Shown here one piece after another: positions 16,677 to 26,013 of a stretch of DNA of 64,000 nucleotides (positions are counted from its first letter, which is position 1; every line of letters begins with the position of its first letter). The notes under the pieces were generated by a model. That model did no database searches and had not been told where the DNA came from. It worked only from the letters and a program-made list of their open reading frames with translations. Made by a program: the position numbers and the translations under genes. This stretch comes from CAYJEJ01 sp964369315 (GTDB taxonomy: Bacteria; Pseudomonadota; Alphaproteobacteria; UBA3830; JAIRWN01). The stretch spans positions 1-64,000 of the forward strand of contig CAYJEJ010000002.1 in NCBI GenBank assembly GCA_964369315.1. Direction: 5' to 3'.

Positions 16677-19600
16677 ATGACAAGAAATTTTACGGAACGT
16701 AAAAGGTTTCGCAAGAGTTTTGGGCGTATTTCTGAGGTTATAGAGCTGCCAAATTTGGTAGAGTTGCAATGTTCGTCTTATGAGAATTTTCTTCAGGCGT
16801 TTGTTGCTCCAGAGTCTAGGCAAGACATTGGTTTGCAGGCTGTTTTTAAATCAGTGTTTCCAATAAAAGACTATTCTGGTCGTGCTCAACTAGATTTTCA
16901 TAAATATTATTTTGACCAACCAAAATATGATGAAAACGAATGTCGTCAAAGAGGGTTGACCTTTGCTGCACCTCTTAGAGCAACATTTAGGTTAATCGTT
17001 TGGGATGTTGACCAAGATACAGGCTCCCGTTCAATAAGGGATATAAAAGAACAAGATGTCTATATGGGGGATATTCCCCTTATGACGGTCAATGGAACTT
17101 TTATCGTCAATGGGGTTGAACGTGTTGTCGTCTCTCAAATGCAACGTTCCCCTGGTGTGTTTTTTGACCACGATAATGGTAAAACGCATATATCTGGAAA
17201 ATTTTTGTTCGCCGCACATGTCATCCCTTATCGCGGTTCTTGGCTAGATTTCGAGTTTGATACCAAAGAAAACATTAATGTTAGAATAGATCGTAAGAGA
17301 AAACTTCCTGTCACAACTTTTTTAATGGCTTTGCCGTCAGCTGATTGCGAGGCGGAAATGCTGAAGGCGAAAGAGCTTGGTGAGGTTTTTGAAAAAACTC
17401 GCCTTGTTGGTATGGATAGGGAAGAAATTCTGAACGCTTTTTATAAAACAATTAATTATAAACGAAAAGATGAAAACTCTTGGATTATGGAGTTTGTTCC
17501 AGAGTCATTTAAAGGGTTGCGTCTAGAAAAAGATTTAATTGACGCAAAAACAGGTGAGGTTGTGCTGGAAGCTGGCGTTAAGATAAATGCCAGAATCTTA
17601 AAGCAATTGAAAGATAAAAACGTTGAAAATGTCATTATCTCTGCTCAGGAGCTGATTGGTAAGTATGGCGGAAATGATGTTATCGACACGTCGAATGGCT
17701 TGGTGTTGCTTGAGGCAGGTGAAGAGATTTCTGCTGAAAAACTTGAAACACTTGAAAAATATAATATTTCTGAGCTGAACTTGTTGTTTATTAATAATAT
17801 CCATGTTGGTGGATACATAAGGAACACTTTGGCTTTGGATAAAAATAACAGCCGAGAAGAAGCTCTGATAGACATTTACAGGGTTTTGCGTCCTGGTGAG
17901 CCACCTACCATAGAGGGGGCGGAGCTTTTGTTCAATGAATTGTTTTTTGACCAAGACCGTTATGACCTTTCAGCTGTTGGTCGTGTAAAAATTAATGCTA
18001 GGTTAGGTTTTGATAGTAACGACGAACCTCGGGTTCTTACCAAGCAAGATATCATTAAATCTGTTCAGATTTTGCATAATCTGAAAGATGGCATCGGTGA
18101 AATAGACGATATCGACAACTTGGGGAACAGAAGAGTTCGTTCTGTTGGTGAGTTGCTAGAAAATCAATTCAGGATAGGCTTGTCGAGGATGGAGCGTTCT
18201 GTTAGGGAGCGTATGGGTGCGGTTGAGATAGAAACTGCGATGCCTAATGACGTTGTGAATGCTAAGCCTGTTTCTGCAAATATTAGAGAGTTTTTTTCTA
18301 GTTCGCAGTTGTCCCAATTTATGGACCAAACAAATCCATTGGCTGAGCTTACTCACAAAAGAAGGATTTCAGCTTTGGGGCCAGGTGGTTTGTCGAGAGA
18401 TAGGGCGGGTTTTGAGGTTAGAGACGTTCATACAACCCATTATGGTCGAATTTGTCCAATTGAAACACCTGAAGGTCCAAATATTGGTCTTATAAACTCT
18501 TTGGCTGTGTTTGCTAAAATCAACAAATATGGTTTTATTGAAACGCCATATCGTAAGGTCATTAAATCTCAGGTTACTGATGAGGTGGTCTATTTATCTG
18601 CTCTTGATGAAGCGAAGTATGTAATTGCTCAGGCAAATTCCACCATATCTGCAGAAGGGAAGTTGTTGGGGGATTTAGTTGTTTGTCGTAAAAATGGGGA
18701 CGTGGTTTCTGTTTCTCCAGATATGATTGACTTCATGGATGTCTCGCCCAAGCAATTGGTTTCGGTTGCTGCTGCACTTATTCCGTCCTTAGGGAATGAT
18801 GATGCAAGCCGTGCTCTTATGGGCTCGAACATGCAGAGGCAAGCGGTTCCTCTTCTTCGAGGGAGAGCACCTCTTGTCGGAACTGGTATAGAACGCGTTG
18901 TTGCAAGAGATTCTGGTGCGGTGGTTATCGCAAAGCGTGATGGCGTGGTTGACCAAGTTGATGCAAACCGTATAGTCGTTAAGGCAACTGGGAAAAAGAG
19001 CTTTTCATCGGTTGGTGTGGACATACACAACCTGCGTAAATTTGAGTGCTCAAACCATAACACTTGCGTTAATCAAAAACCCCTTGTGAAGAAGGGGGAC
19101 GTTGTGAAGGCGGGTGATATAATCGCAGATGGACAGGCAACAGAGCTCGGCGAGTTGGCGTTGGGCGAGAATATTAATGTTGCCTTTATGCTGTGGCAAG
19201 GGCTCACCTTTGAAGATGCTATAGTGGTTTCTGAACGATTGGTGGGGAATGATAACTTTACCTCAATTCACATAGAAGAGTTTGAAGTTGTTGCCCGTGA
19301 CACTAAGTTGGGTAATGAAGACATCACGAGAGACCTCCCTAATGTAAGTGATGAGGGTTTGCGAAACCTTGATGAAGCTGGCATGGTTTATATTGGCGCA
19401 GAGGTTAAACCAGGGGATATTTTGGTCGGTAAGATTACCCCTAAGGGCGAATCGATGCTCTCCACTGAAGAAAAATTGTTACGTGCGATTTTTGGTGAAC
19501 GTGCCTCAGATGTGCGGGACACCTCTTTACGAGTTCCCCCTGGAGCAGGTGGAACTGTTATTGACGTTAAGGTCTTTTCAAGGTCTGGGCTTGAAAAAGA

Positions 19601-20867
19601 TGAGAGAGCCTTGGCTATAGACCAAGTTGATATTGAATGCTTAACAAAAGATTTTGAGGCTGAAAAAGCCATTATTGAAAAAGACTTTTACTCAAGACTT
19701 GAAATGCTTTTGAAGGGCTGTGTTGCTGTTTCTACGCCAGAGGAAGATTTTGGCGGCAAGACTATTGACGATGATGTGCTCTCGAGCATGTCTAAAGGTC
19801 AGTGGCGGCAAATAGTCGTTGAGGATGAAGAAGCCACTAAAGACATTGAAAAGTTAAAAAAGCAGTTTGATTTGGTGATTAAAAAGCTCAAAGAAAAACT
19901 GGATGATAGGGTCGACAAATTGCGTCGAGGAGATGATTTGGCTCCTGGTGTTTTGAAAGTGGTGCGGGTTTATGTTGCATCTAAGAGGAAAATCCAGCCT
20001 GGAGATAAGATGGCGGGGCGTCACGGTAACAAGGGCGTTGTTTCTAAGATAGTTCCAGTTGAAGACATGCCTCACCTAGAAGATGGTACGCCAGTTGATA
20101 TAGTGCTCAACCCGTTGGGTGTGCCTTCTCGTATGAACATTGGGCAAATACTTGAAATTCATTTGGGTCGTGCCGCATATGGATTGGGCGTCCAGATAGA
20201 GCAAGCTCTTGCTAAAGTAGATTGCGAAAATGGAACCCTCGATGAGGTTAAGTCTAAGATAAAAGAAATTTATACGTCAAAAAATGACCGCAAGGATATA
20301 GATAAGCTGACAGATTATGAATTGGCTGAGCTTGCTGTGAATTTGTCGAAAGGTGTGCCTTTGGCAGCACCAGTTTTTGACGGAGCAACTAATGACGAGG
20401 TGTCGCAGCATTTGAAGATGGCTGGTTTTAACCCTACTGGCAAGGTGCGGTTAATAGATGGGCGGACAGGTGAATATTTTGACCGTGAAACTACTGTTGG
20501 TCAATTATACATGATAAAGCTCCATCATATGGTCGATGACAAGATGCATGCTAGGTCTGTTGGTCCATATAGCCTTGTTACTCAGCAACCATTGGGCGGT
20601 AAGGCTCAGTTTGGTGGGCAACGTTTTGGTGAGATGGAGGTTTGGGCACTTCAAGCTTATGGTGCGGCTTATACATTGCAGGAGATGCTCACGATTAAAT
20701 CTGACGATGTTGAGGGCAGAACAAAGGCGTATGAAAACATCGTAAAAGGCAACCAGAACATTGAACCAGGTATTCCTGAGTCTTTTAATGTGCTGACGAA
20801 GGAATTGAGTGCTTTGGCGTTTAATTTAGAGTTTTTGGAAGGAACAGCTTCGGAGGGTGATTTATAA
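16677..20867 (+). CDS. rpoB: RNA polymerase beta subunit
   Basis: The catalytic beta subunit of RNA polymerase, 1396 aa. The N terminus ERKRFRKSFGRI and IRDIKEQDVYMGDIPLM, the rifampicin-pocket region (SQLSQFMDQTNPLAELTHKR with ALGPGGLSR), and the C-terminal GGKAQFGGQRFGEMEVWAL and ALQAYGAAYTLQEMLTIKSD are all canonical. Residues about 280-370 hold the alphaproteobacterial-type insertion with repeated EAGVKI / EAGEEI segments. The stop overlaps rpoC (TAATG). Unusually, the rplK-rplA-rplJ-rplL genes that normally precede rpoB are not here. Confidence 0.98.
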   Translation: MTRNFTERKRFRKSFGRISEVIELPNLVELQCSSYENFLQAFVAPESRQDIGLQAVFKSVFPIKDYSGRAQLDFHKYYFDQPKYDENECRQRGLTFAAPLRATFRLIVWDVDQDTGSRSIRDIKEQDVYMGDIPLMTVNGTFIVNGVERVVVSQMQRSPGVFFDHDNGKTHISGKFLFAAHVIPYRGSWLDFEFDTKENINVRIDRKRKLPVTTFLMALPSADCEAEMLKAKELGEVFEKTRLVGMDREEILNAFYKTINYKRKDENSWIMEFVPESFKGLRLEKDLIDAKTGEVVLEAGVKINARILKQLKDKNVENVIISAQELIGKYGGNDVIDTSNGLVLLEAGEEISAEKLETLEKYNISELNLLFINNIHVGGYIRNTLALDKNNSREEALIDIYRVLRPGEPPTIEGAELLFNELFFDQDRYDLSAVGRVKINARLGFDSNDEPRVLTKQDIIKSVQILHNLKDGIGEIDDIDNLGNRRVRSVGELLENQFRIGLSRMERSVRERMGAVEIETAMPNDVVNAKPVSANIREFFSSSQLSQFMDQTNPLAELTHKRRISALGPGGLSRDRAGFEVRDVHTTHYGRICPIETPEGPNIGLINSLAVFAKINKYGFIETPYRKVIKSQVTDEVVYLSALDEAKYVIAQANSTISAEGKLLGDLVVCRKNGDVVSVSPDMIDFMDVSPKQLVSVAAALIPSLGNDDASRALMGSNMQRQAVPLLRGRAPLVGTGIERVVARDSGAVVIAKRDGVVDQVDANRIVVKATGKKSFSSVGVDIHNLRKFECSNHNTCVNQKPLVKKGDVVKAGDIIADGQATELGELALGENINVAFMLWQGLTFEDAIVVSERLVGNDNFTSIHIEEFEVVARDTKLGNEDITRDLPNVSDEGLRNLDEAGMVYIGAEVKPGDILVGKITPKGESMLSTEEKLLRAIFGERASDVRDTSLRVPPGAGGTVIDVKVFSRSGLEKDERALAIDQVDIECLTKDFEAEKAIIEKDFYSRLEMLLKGCVAVSTPEEDFGGKTIDDDVLSSMSKGQWRQIVVEDEEATKDIEKLKKQFDLVIKKLKEKLDDRVDKLRRGDDLAPGVLKVVRVYVASKRKIQPGDKMAGRHGNKGVVSKIVPVEDMPHLEDGTPVDIVLNPLGVPSRMNIGQILEIHLGRAAYGLGVQIEQALAKVDCENGTLDEVKSKIKEIYTSKNDRKDIDKLTDYELAELAVNLSKGVPLAAPVFDGATNDEVSQHLKMAGFNPTGKVRLIDGRTGEYFDRETTVGQLYMIKLHHMVDDKMHARSVGPYSLVTQQPLGGKAQFGGQRFGEMEVWALQAYGAAYTLQEMLTIKSDDVEGRTKAYENIVKGNQNIEPGIPESFNVLTKELSALAFNLEFLEGTASEGDL

Positions 20868-23800
20868 TGACTGAACAGTTGCAAAGAATTTTTGGTCAAA
20901 TCAATAAAATTGACAGTTTCGACGCTATCAGACTTTCTATAGCCAGCCCTGAAAGGATTAGGTCTTGGTCGTATGGAGAGGTGAAAAAACCAGAGACTAT
21001 AAATTATAGAACGTTTAAACCAGAAAAAGATGGTCTTTTTTGTGCTAAGACTTTTGGTCCTGTAAAGGATTATGAGTGCCTTTGCGGTAAATATAAGAGG
21101 ATGAAGTATCGAGGCGTTATATGTGAAAAATGTGGCGTTGAAGTGACTTTATCCAAGGTGAGACGTGAAAGGATGGGGCATATAGAACTGGCTTCACCTG
21201 TTGCACATATTTGGTTTATTAAGTCTATGCCAAGTCGTATAGCCCTTATGGTTGATATCTCTGCTAGGGATATGGAAAGAGTTCTTTATTTTGAGAATTT
21301 TATAGTTATAGAACCCGCCTTAACTCCCTTACAACAATATCAAATTTTAAGTGAAGATGAATATTTTAAAGCAATAGAAGAGTATGGAGAGGGCTCCTTT
21401 ACCGCAGGTATTGGGGCAGAAGCGTTAAAGATGATTTTGGCTTCGATTGATTTGAAAGCTGAAAGATTAAAAATGCGTCAGGAAATTAAAGATGGGCTTC
21501 CTGAGTTGCGTCGTAAACGCGTGATTAAGCGTTTAAAGTTAATAGAGGGTTTTATTGCTTCAGGCTCGAGACCTGAGTGGATGGTGTTGGATTGTATTCC
21601 AGTTATTCCGCCAGAATTAAGACCACTTGTTCCGCTTGATGGCGGAAGGTTTGCCACTTCAGACTTGAATGACCTTTATCGACGCGTTATTAACAGAAAC
21701 AATAGGTTGCGTCGTTTGATGGAGTTGCGGGCACCTGATATTATCGTGCGTAATGAGAAGCGTATGCTTCAAGAGGCGGTTGACGCATTATTTGATAATG
21801 GGCGTCGCGGTCGAGTCATCACTGGTGCGAATAAGCGTCCATTAAAATCTTTGTCTGACATGTTAAAGGGGAAACAGGGACGATTTAGGCAAAATCTTTT
21901 GGGTAAAAGAGTCGACTATTCTGGTCGTTCAGTTATAGTCGTGGGTCCAAATTTAAAATTGCATCAATGTGGATTGCCTAAAAAAATGGCACTTGAGTTG
22001 TTTAAGCCTTTTGTGTTTTCAAAACTTGAAAAATATGGTCATGCTATGACCATCAAGAACGCTAAGCGAATGGTTGAAAAAGGTCGTCCTGAGGTGTGGG
22101 ACATTTTGGAGGAAGTCATTCGTGAACATCCTGTTCTTTTAAACCGTGCACCAACATTGCATAGGTTGGGTATTCAGGGGTTTGAGCCGGTTTTGGTTGA
22201 AGGCAAAGCGATACAGTTGCATCCTCTAGTTTGTACTGCTTTTAACGCTGACTTTGACGGTGACCAAATGGCAGTGCATGTTCCCTTGTCTGTTGAGGCA
22301 CAACTAGAGACCCGTGTTTTGGCGATGTCGACTAATAATATTTTAAGCCCTTCTAGTGGTAAGCCAGTCATAGTGCCCAGCAAGGACATAGTGCTTGGGA
22401 TATATTATTTAACGATGTCTCGTGATGGCGAGGTTGGTGAAGGGCGAATTTTTGCCGACATTGGCGAAATAGAGCATGCCTTACATCAAAATCAAGTCAC
22501 TTTACACTCCAAAATCGTTGCTAGAGTAAGCAAAGTTAATGAAAATGGTGAAAGTGTTTTTGAGCGTGTTGAAACGACCGTTGGTCGAGCAATATTTTAT
22601 CAAATCATGCCAAAACATCATGCGTTAGACTTTTCTTTGATTAATAAACACTTTGCTAAGAAAGATATAGATGCGTTGATGGGCGATGTTTACCGTTATT
22701 GCGGTCAGAAGGAGACCGTGGTCTTTGCTGATAAAATCATGCAATTAGGGTTTAAGTACTCGACCCTATCTGGTATTTCAATCGGGAAGGACGACCTCGT
22801 TGTGCCTGTTGAAAAAGATAAAATAGTGAATGAGGTGCGTCAGCAGGTTTCAGAATTTGAACAACAATATATGGACGGGTTGATTACGCATGGCGAAAAA
22901 TATAACAAGGTGATTGACGCTTGGTCTCGTTGTGCTGACCGTGTTGCGGAGACGATGATGGTTTCTATGTCACAAACTAAAAATGGTGAATATGAAAACC
23001 CTGTATACATGATGGCAAATTCTGGTGCTAGAGGTTCGGTCGCTCAGATGCGACAAGTCTCGGGGATGCGTGGGTTGATGGCAAAGCCTTCGGGTGAGAT
23101 TATTGAGACGCCGATTGTGTCGAACTTTAAAGAAGGGTTGAGCGTCTTGGAGTATTTTACTTCCACTCACGGTGCTCGTAAAGGTTTGGCGGATACGGCG
23201 CTTAAAACTGCAAACTCTGGTTACTTGACTCGTCGTTTGGTTGATGTTTCTCAAGATTGCGTGATTTCGGGTCAGGATTGTGGGACAACTGATGGGATTA
23301 TCATCAGGGACGTGGTTGATGGCAGTGACGTGGTCGCACATATGAGCGAGCGGGTTTTGGGTCGTGTTGTTGCAGAGGACGTTGTTAACCCTAATGATGA
23401 TAGTGTGATAGTTTCTGCTGGAAGTTTGATTGACGAAGAGGTTGCGGCAAATATCATATCTTGCGGTATTTCTGAGGTTAAGGTTCGTTCAGCTTTGACT
23501 TGTAAGTCCAGACGCGGGATTTGTGCCAAGTGCTATGGAAGGGACTTGACTTGTGGGAACTTGGTTAGCGAAGGGGAAGCAGTTGGAATTATTGCCGCTC
23601 AATCTATAGGTGAGCCAGGAACTCAGTTGACTTTGCGTACGTTCCATATAGGTGGTGCTGCTCAGCGTGGTGCTGAGAAGTCTTCTATTGAGGCGTCCAT
23701 AGATTCAACAGTCAAAATTAAGTCTAGGCGGATTATTGAGGACAAAAATGGTCGACAGATAGTTGCGAGTAGATTTTCCGAAATAGTTTTATTAGATGCG

Positions 23801-24988
23801 AGGAAAAAAGAAAGGGCGACCTATAAATTGCCTTATGGTGCGTTTTTGTTGGTTGCTGATGGTGTGAAGGTTAAGCGAGGCGACAAACTCGTCGAGTGGG
23901 ACCCATACACTTTGCCCGTTATTAGTGAACTTTCTGGTCAGGTTCAATATATGGACTTGATTGACGGCGTGTCTATGAAAGAGGTTGTCGACGAAACGAC
24001 AGGGGTTTCAACAAGGGTTGTCTCTGATTGGCGTCAACAAGCGGCAAATGCTGATATTAAACCTAGGATAGTGATAGTCGACGATGCGGGTAGCCCAATA
24101 ATTTTACCCAATGGTCAAGAGGCGAAATATTATTTATCCGTTGATGCTGTTATCTCAGTTAATAAAGGGGAGCAAGTCCTTGCGGGAGATGTTTTGGCGA
24201 GACTTCCACGAGAAACGGGCAGGACGAGAGATATCATCGGTGGTTTGCCTAGGGTTTCAGAGTTGTTTGAAGCGAGGAAACCAAAAGAAAGTGCTGTTAT
24301 TAGCGAATTTGATGGTGTTGTAGAGTTTGGTAAGGACTATAAGGGTAAGCGTCGCGTCATCATTAAGCCATCAGCTGAGGGTGGTGTTCCTGTTGAATAT
24401 TTGGTGTCCAAGTTAAAACACATCACTGTTCAAGAGGGCGATCTGATTAAAAGAGGTGACATAATTATAGACGGCACCTTAGCACCGCATGACATATTAC
24501 ATGCAATGGGTGTGGAGGCTTTGGCTGATTATTTTGTGAATGAAATTCAGAGCGTTTATCGTTTGCAAGGCGTGCATATTGATGACAAGCATATAGAAGT
24601 TATTTTGCGTCAAATGTTGCAAAAAGTTGAGGTTTCTGATGCAGGTGATACAACTTTGATAGACGGTGAATTGGTCGATAGGTTTGACGCAATGGATATC
24701 AATGCCCAAGCTATTAAAGATGGCGGACAGGTCGCGAAATTTAGACCTGTTTTACAAGGTATTACAAAGGCTTCGCTACAAACAAAGTCATTCATATCCG
24801 CAGCGTCTTTCCAAGAGACTACCCGTGTTTTGACTGAGGCGGTAACGATGGGTAAAATTGACGGATTGTTTGGTCTAAAAGAAAATGTTATGGTGGGCAG
24901 GTTGATCCCTGCGGGTACTGGTCATATTGTGAAAAAAATGAGAAAAATGGCCGAAATGATGGACAAACAAGTTGCGGAGGGGAGCTAG
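20867..24988 (+). CDS. rpoC: RNA polymerase beta' subunit
   Basis: The 1373-aa catalytic beta' subunit. The N-terminal zinc finger uses CLCGKYKRMKYRG and CEKCGV. The active-site Mg-binding loop NADFDGDQMA lies at residues 460-469. The second zinc site is around CKSRRGICAKCYGRDL. The trigger-loop/bridge-helix area GLMAKPSGEIIETPI is intact. Its ATG overlaps the rpoB stop. The 158 bp to rpsL hold no strong terminator, so read-through from rpoBC into the str operon is possible in addition to the internal promoter. Confidence 0.98.
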   Translation: MTEQLQRIFGQINKIDSFDAIRLSIASPERIRSWSYGEVKKPETINYRTFKPEKDGLFCAKTFGPVKDYECLCGKYKRMKYRGVICEKCGVEVTLSKVRRERMGHIELASPVAHIWFIKSMPSRIALMVDISARDMERVLYFENFIVIEPALTPLQQYQILSEDEYFKAIEEYGEGSFTAGIGAEALKMILASIDLKAERLKMRQEIKDGLPELRRKRVIKRLKLIEGFIASGSRPEWMVLDCIPVIPPELRPLVPLDGGRFATSDLNDLYRRVINRNNRLRRLMELRAPDIIVRNEKRMLQEAVDALFDNGRRGRVITGANKRPLKSLSDMLKGKQGRFRQNLLGKRVDYSGRSVIVVGPNLKLHQCGLPKKMALELFKPFVFSKLEKYGHAMTIKNAKRMVEKGRPEVWDILEEVIREHPVLLNRAPTLHRLGIQGFEPVLVEGKAIQLHPLVCTAFNADFDGDQMAVHVPLSVEAQLETRVLAMSTNNILSPSSGKPVIVPSKDIVLGIYYLTMSRDGEVGEGRIFADIGEIEHALHQNQVTLHSKIVARVSKVNENGESVFERVETTVGRAIFYQIMPKHHALDFSLINKHFAKKDIDALMGDVYRYCGQKETVVFADKIMQLGFKYSTLSGISIGKDDLVVPVEKDKIVNEVRQQVSEFEQQYMDGLITHGEKYNKVIDAWSRCADRVAETMMVSMSQTKNGEYENPVYMMANSGARGSVAQMRQVSGMRGLMAKPSGEIIETPIVSNFKEGLSVLEYFTSTHGARKGLADTALKTANSGYLTRRLVDVSQDCVISGQDCGTTDGIIIRDVVDGSDVVAHMSERVLGRVVAEDVVNPNDDSVIVSAGSLIDEEVAANIISCGISEVKVRSALTCKSRRGICAKCYGRDLTCGNLVSEGEAVGIIAAQSIGEPGTQLTLRTFHIGGAAQRGAEKSSIEASIDSTVKIKSRRIIEDKNGRQIVASRFSEIVLLDARKKERATYKLPYGAFLLVADGVKVKRGDKLVEWDPYTLPVISELSGQVQYMDLIDGVSMKEVVDETTGVSTRVVSDWRQQAANADIKPRIVIVDDAGSPIILPNGQEAKYYLSVDAVISVNKGEQVLAGDVLARLPRETGRTRDIIGGLPRVSELFEARKPKESAVISEFDGVVEFGKDYKGKRRVIIKPSAEGGVPVEYLVSKLKHITVQEGDLIKRGDIIIDGTLAPHDILHAMGVEALADYFVNEIQSVYRLQGVHIDDKHIEVILRQMLQKVEVSDAGDTTLIDGELVDRFDAMDINAQAIKDGGQVAKFRPVLQGITKASLQTKSFISAASFQETTRVLTEAVTMGKIDGLFGLKENVMVGRLIPAGTGHIVKKMRKMAEMMDKQVAEGS

Positions 24989-25067
24989 TTTTTTGTGAAC
25001 GCCTAGTAATCGTTCGGATATTTATGGTCATGGATATTAAAAAAAATTAATATTTTAAATGTACCTG

Positions 25068-25096
25068 TTGACTTAATTTGCGATAGGCATTAGCAT
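25068..25096 (+). promoter_or_regulatory. Sigma70-type promoter for the str operon
   Basis: TTGACT at 25068-25073 and TAGCAT at 25091-25096 are separated by exactly 17 bp, close to the housekeeping consensus. Transcription would begin near 25103 and leave a leader of about 45 nt before the rpsL ATG at 25147. Confidence 0.65.
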
Positions 25097-25146
25097 ACGA
25101 CAGATTGCTTGATTTTAGAATTTTTGATTATGGAGTGAAGGGGCTA

Positions 25147-25518
25147 ATGCCTACTATAAATCAGTTAATACGCAAACCTAGAAGTGATGTTGCGAAGAGA
25201 AATAAGGTTCCCGCTTTGGAAGCTTGTCCGCAAAAGCGTGGTGTGTGTACTCGTGTTACAACCACTACACCTAAAAAACCAAACTCGGCGTTGCGTAAAA
25301 TAGCGCGTATTCGTCTGACGAACGGTTTTGAGGTTACAGGTTATATTCCAGGTGAGGGGCACAACCTTCAAGAACACTCGGTCGTTTTGATTCGAGGTGG
25401 TCGTGTTAAGGACTTGCCAGGTGTGAGGTATCACATTGTTCGTGGTGCGTTGGATACTCAGGGTGTGAAGGATCGTCGTCAAGGGCGTTCTAAGTATGGT
25501 GTGAAAAGACCAAAGTAA
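25147..25518 (+). CDS. rpsL: 30S ribosomal protein S12
   Basis: A decoding-centre protein of the small subunit. The canonical start is MPTINQLIRKPR at 25147; a longer in-frame reading from 25105 would overlap the promoter and is rejected. Streptomycin-site regions TPKKPNSALRKIAR and GRVKDLPGVRYH are wild-type, with K in KKPNS and K in VKDLP. 123 aa. First gene of the str operon, 18 nt before rpsG. Confidence 0.97.
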   Translation: MPTINQLIRKPRSDVAKRNKVPALEACPQKRGVCTRVTTTTPKKPNSALRKIARIRLTNGFEVTGYIPGEGHNLQEHSVVLIRGGRVKDLPGVRYHIVRGALDTQGVKDRRQGRSKYGVKRPK

Positions 25519-25536
25519 TATTAAGGGGTTTTATTG

Positions 25537-26007
25537 ATGTCTCGGCGTCGTGCTGCAAATAAAAGAGAAGTGTTGGCTGATACACGGTTTGGAAGTGTTG
25601 TTGTAACTAAGTTTATAAACTCTTTGATGTTTGATGGAAAGCGTTCCGTTGCGGAGGGGGTTTTGTATTCTGCGTTGGATGAGGCTGAGAAAAAAGCAAA
25701 AAAACCGGCGATGGAACTGTTTGTCGAAGCTGTGGATAATGTGAAGCCAAGTTTAGAGGTTAAGTCTAGGCGTGTTGGCGGTGCTACTTATCAGGTTCCT
25801 ATGGAAGTTAGGGCGACTAGGTCTCAGGCTTTGGCTATAAGATGGATTATTAATAGTGCTAGGTCACGCTCTGAAAAGACCATGCAAGATAAATTGTGCG
25901 GAGAGTTGTTGGATGCTTGTGGCGGCAGGGGGAATGCCGTGAAAAAACGTGATGACATGCATCGTATGGCTGAGGCAAATAGAGCGTTTGCTCATTATAG
26001 GTGGTAG
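25537..26007 (+). CDS. rpsG: 30S ribosomal protein S7
   Basis: The primary 16S 3'-domain assembly protein, and the usual autoregulator of str operons. The ATG at 25537 gives MSRRRAANKREVL (156 aa) and is preceded by AAGGGG at 8 nt; the TTG one codon earlier is not needed. GGATYQVPMEVRATRSQALA and the C-terminal MAEANRAFAHYRW are typical. 6 nt before fusA. Confidence 0.97.
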   Translation: MSRRRAANKREVLADTRFGSVVVTKFINSLMFDGKRSVAEGVLYSALDEAEKKAKKPAMELFVEAVDNVKPSLEVKSRRVGGATYQVPMEVRATRSQALAIRWIINSARSRSEKTMQDKLCGELLDACGGRGNAVKKRDDMHRMAEANRAFAHYRW

Positions 26008-26013
26008 TGTTTT

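Noticed and set aside
24998..25016. Possible terminator between rpoC and rpsL (GAACG/CGTTC)
   Set aside because: The stem is only 5 bp and no T-run follows, so read-through is more likely.
25105..25146. Extended start of rpsL
   Set aside because: It would place the start at the promoter's initiation point and give an atypical N terminus; S12 begins MPTINQL.
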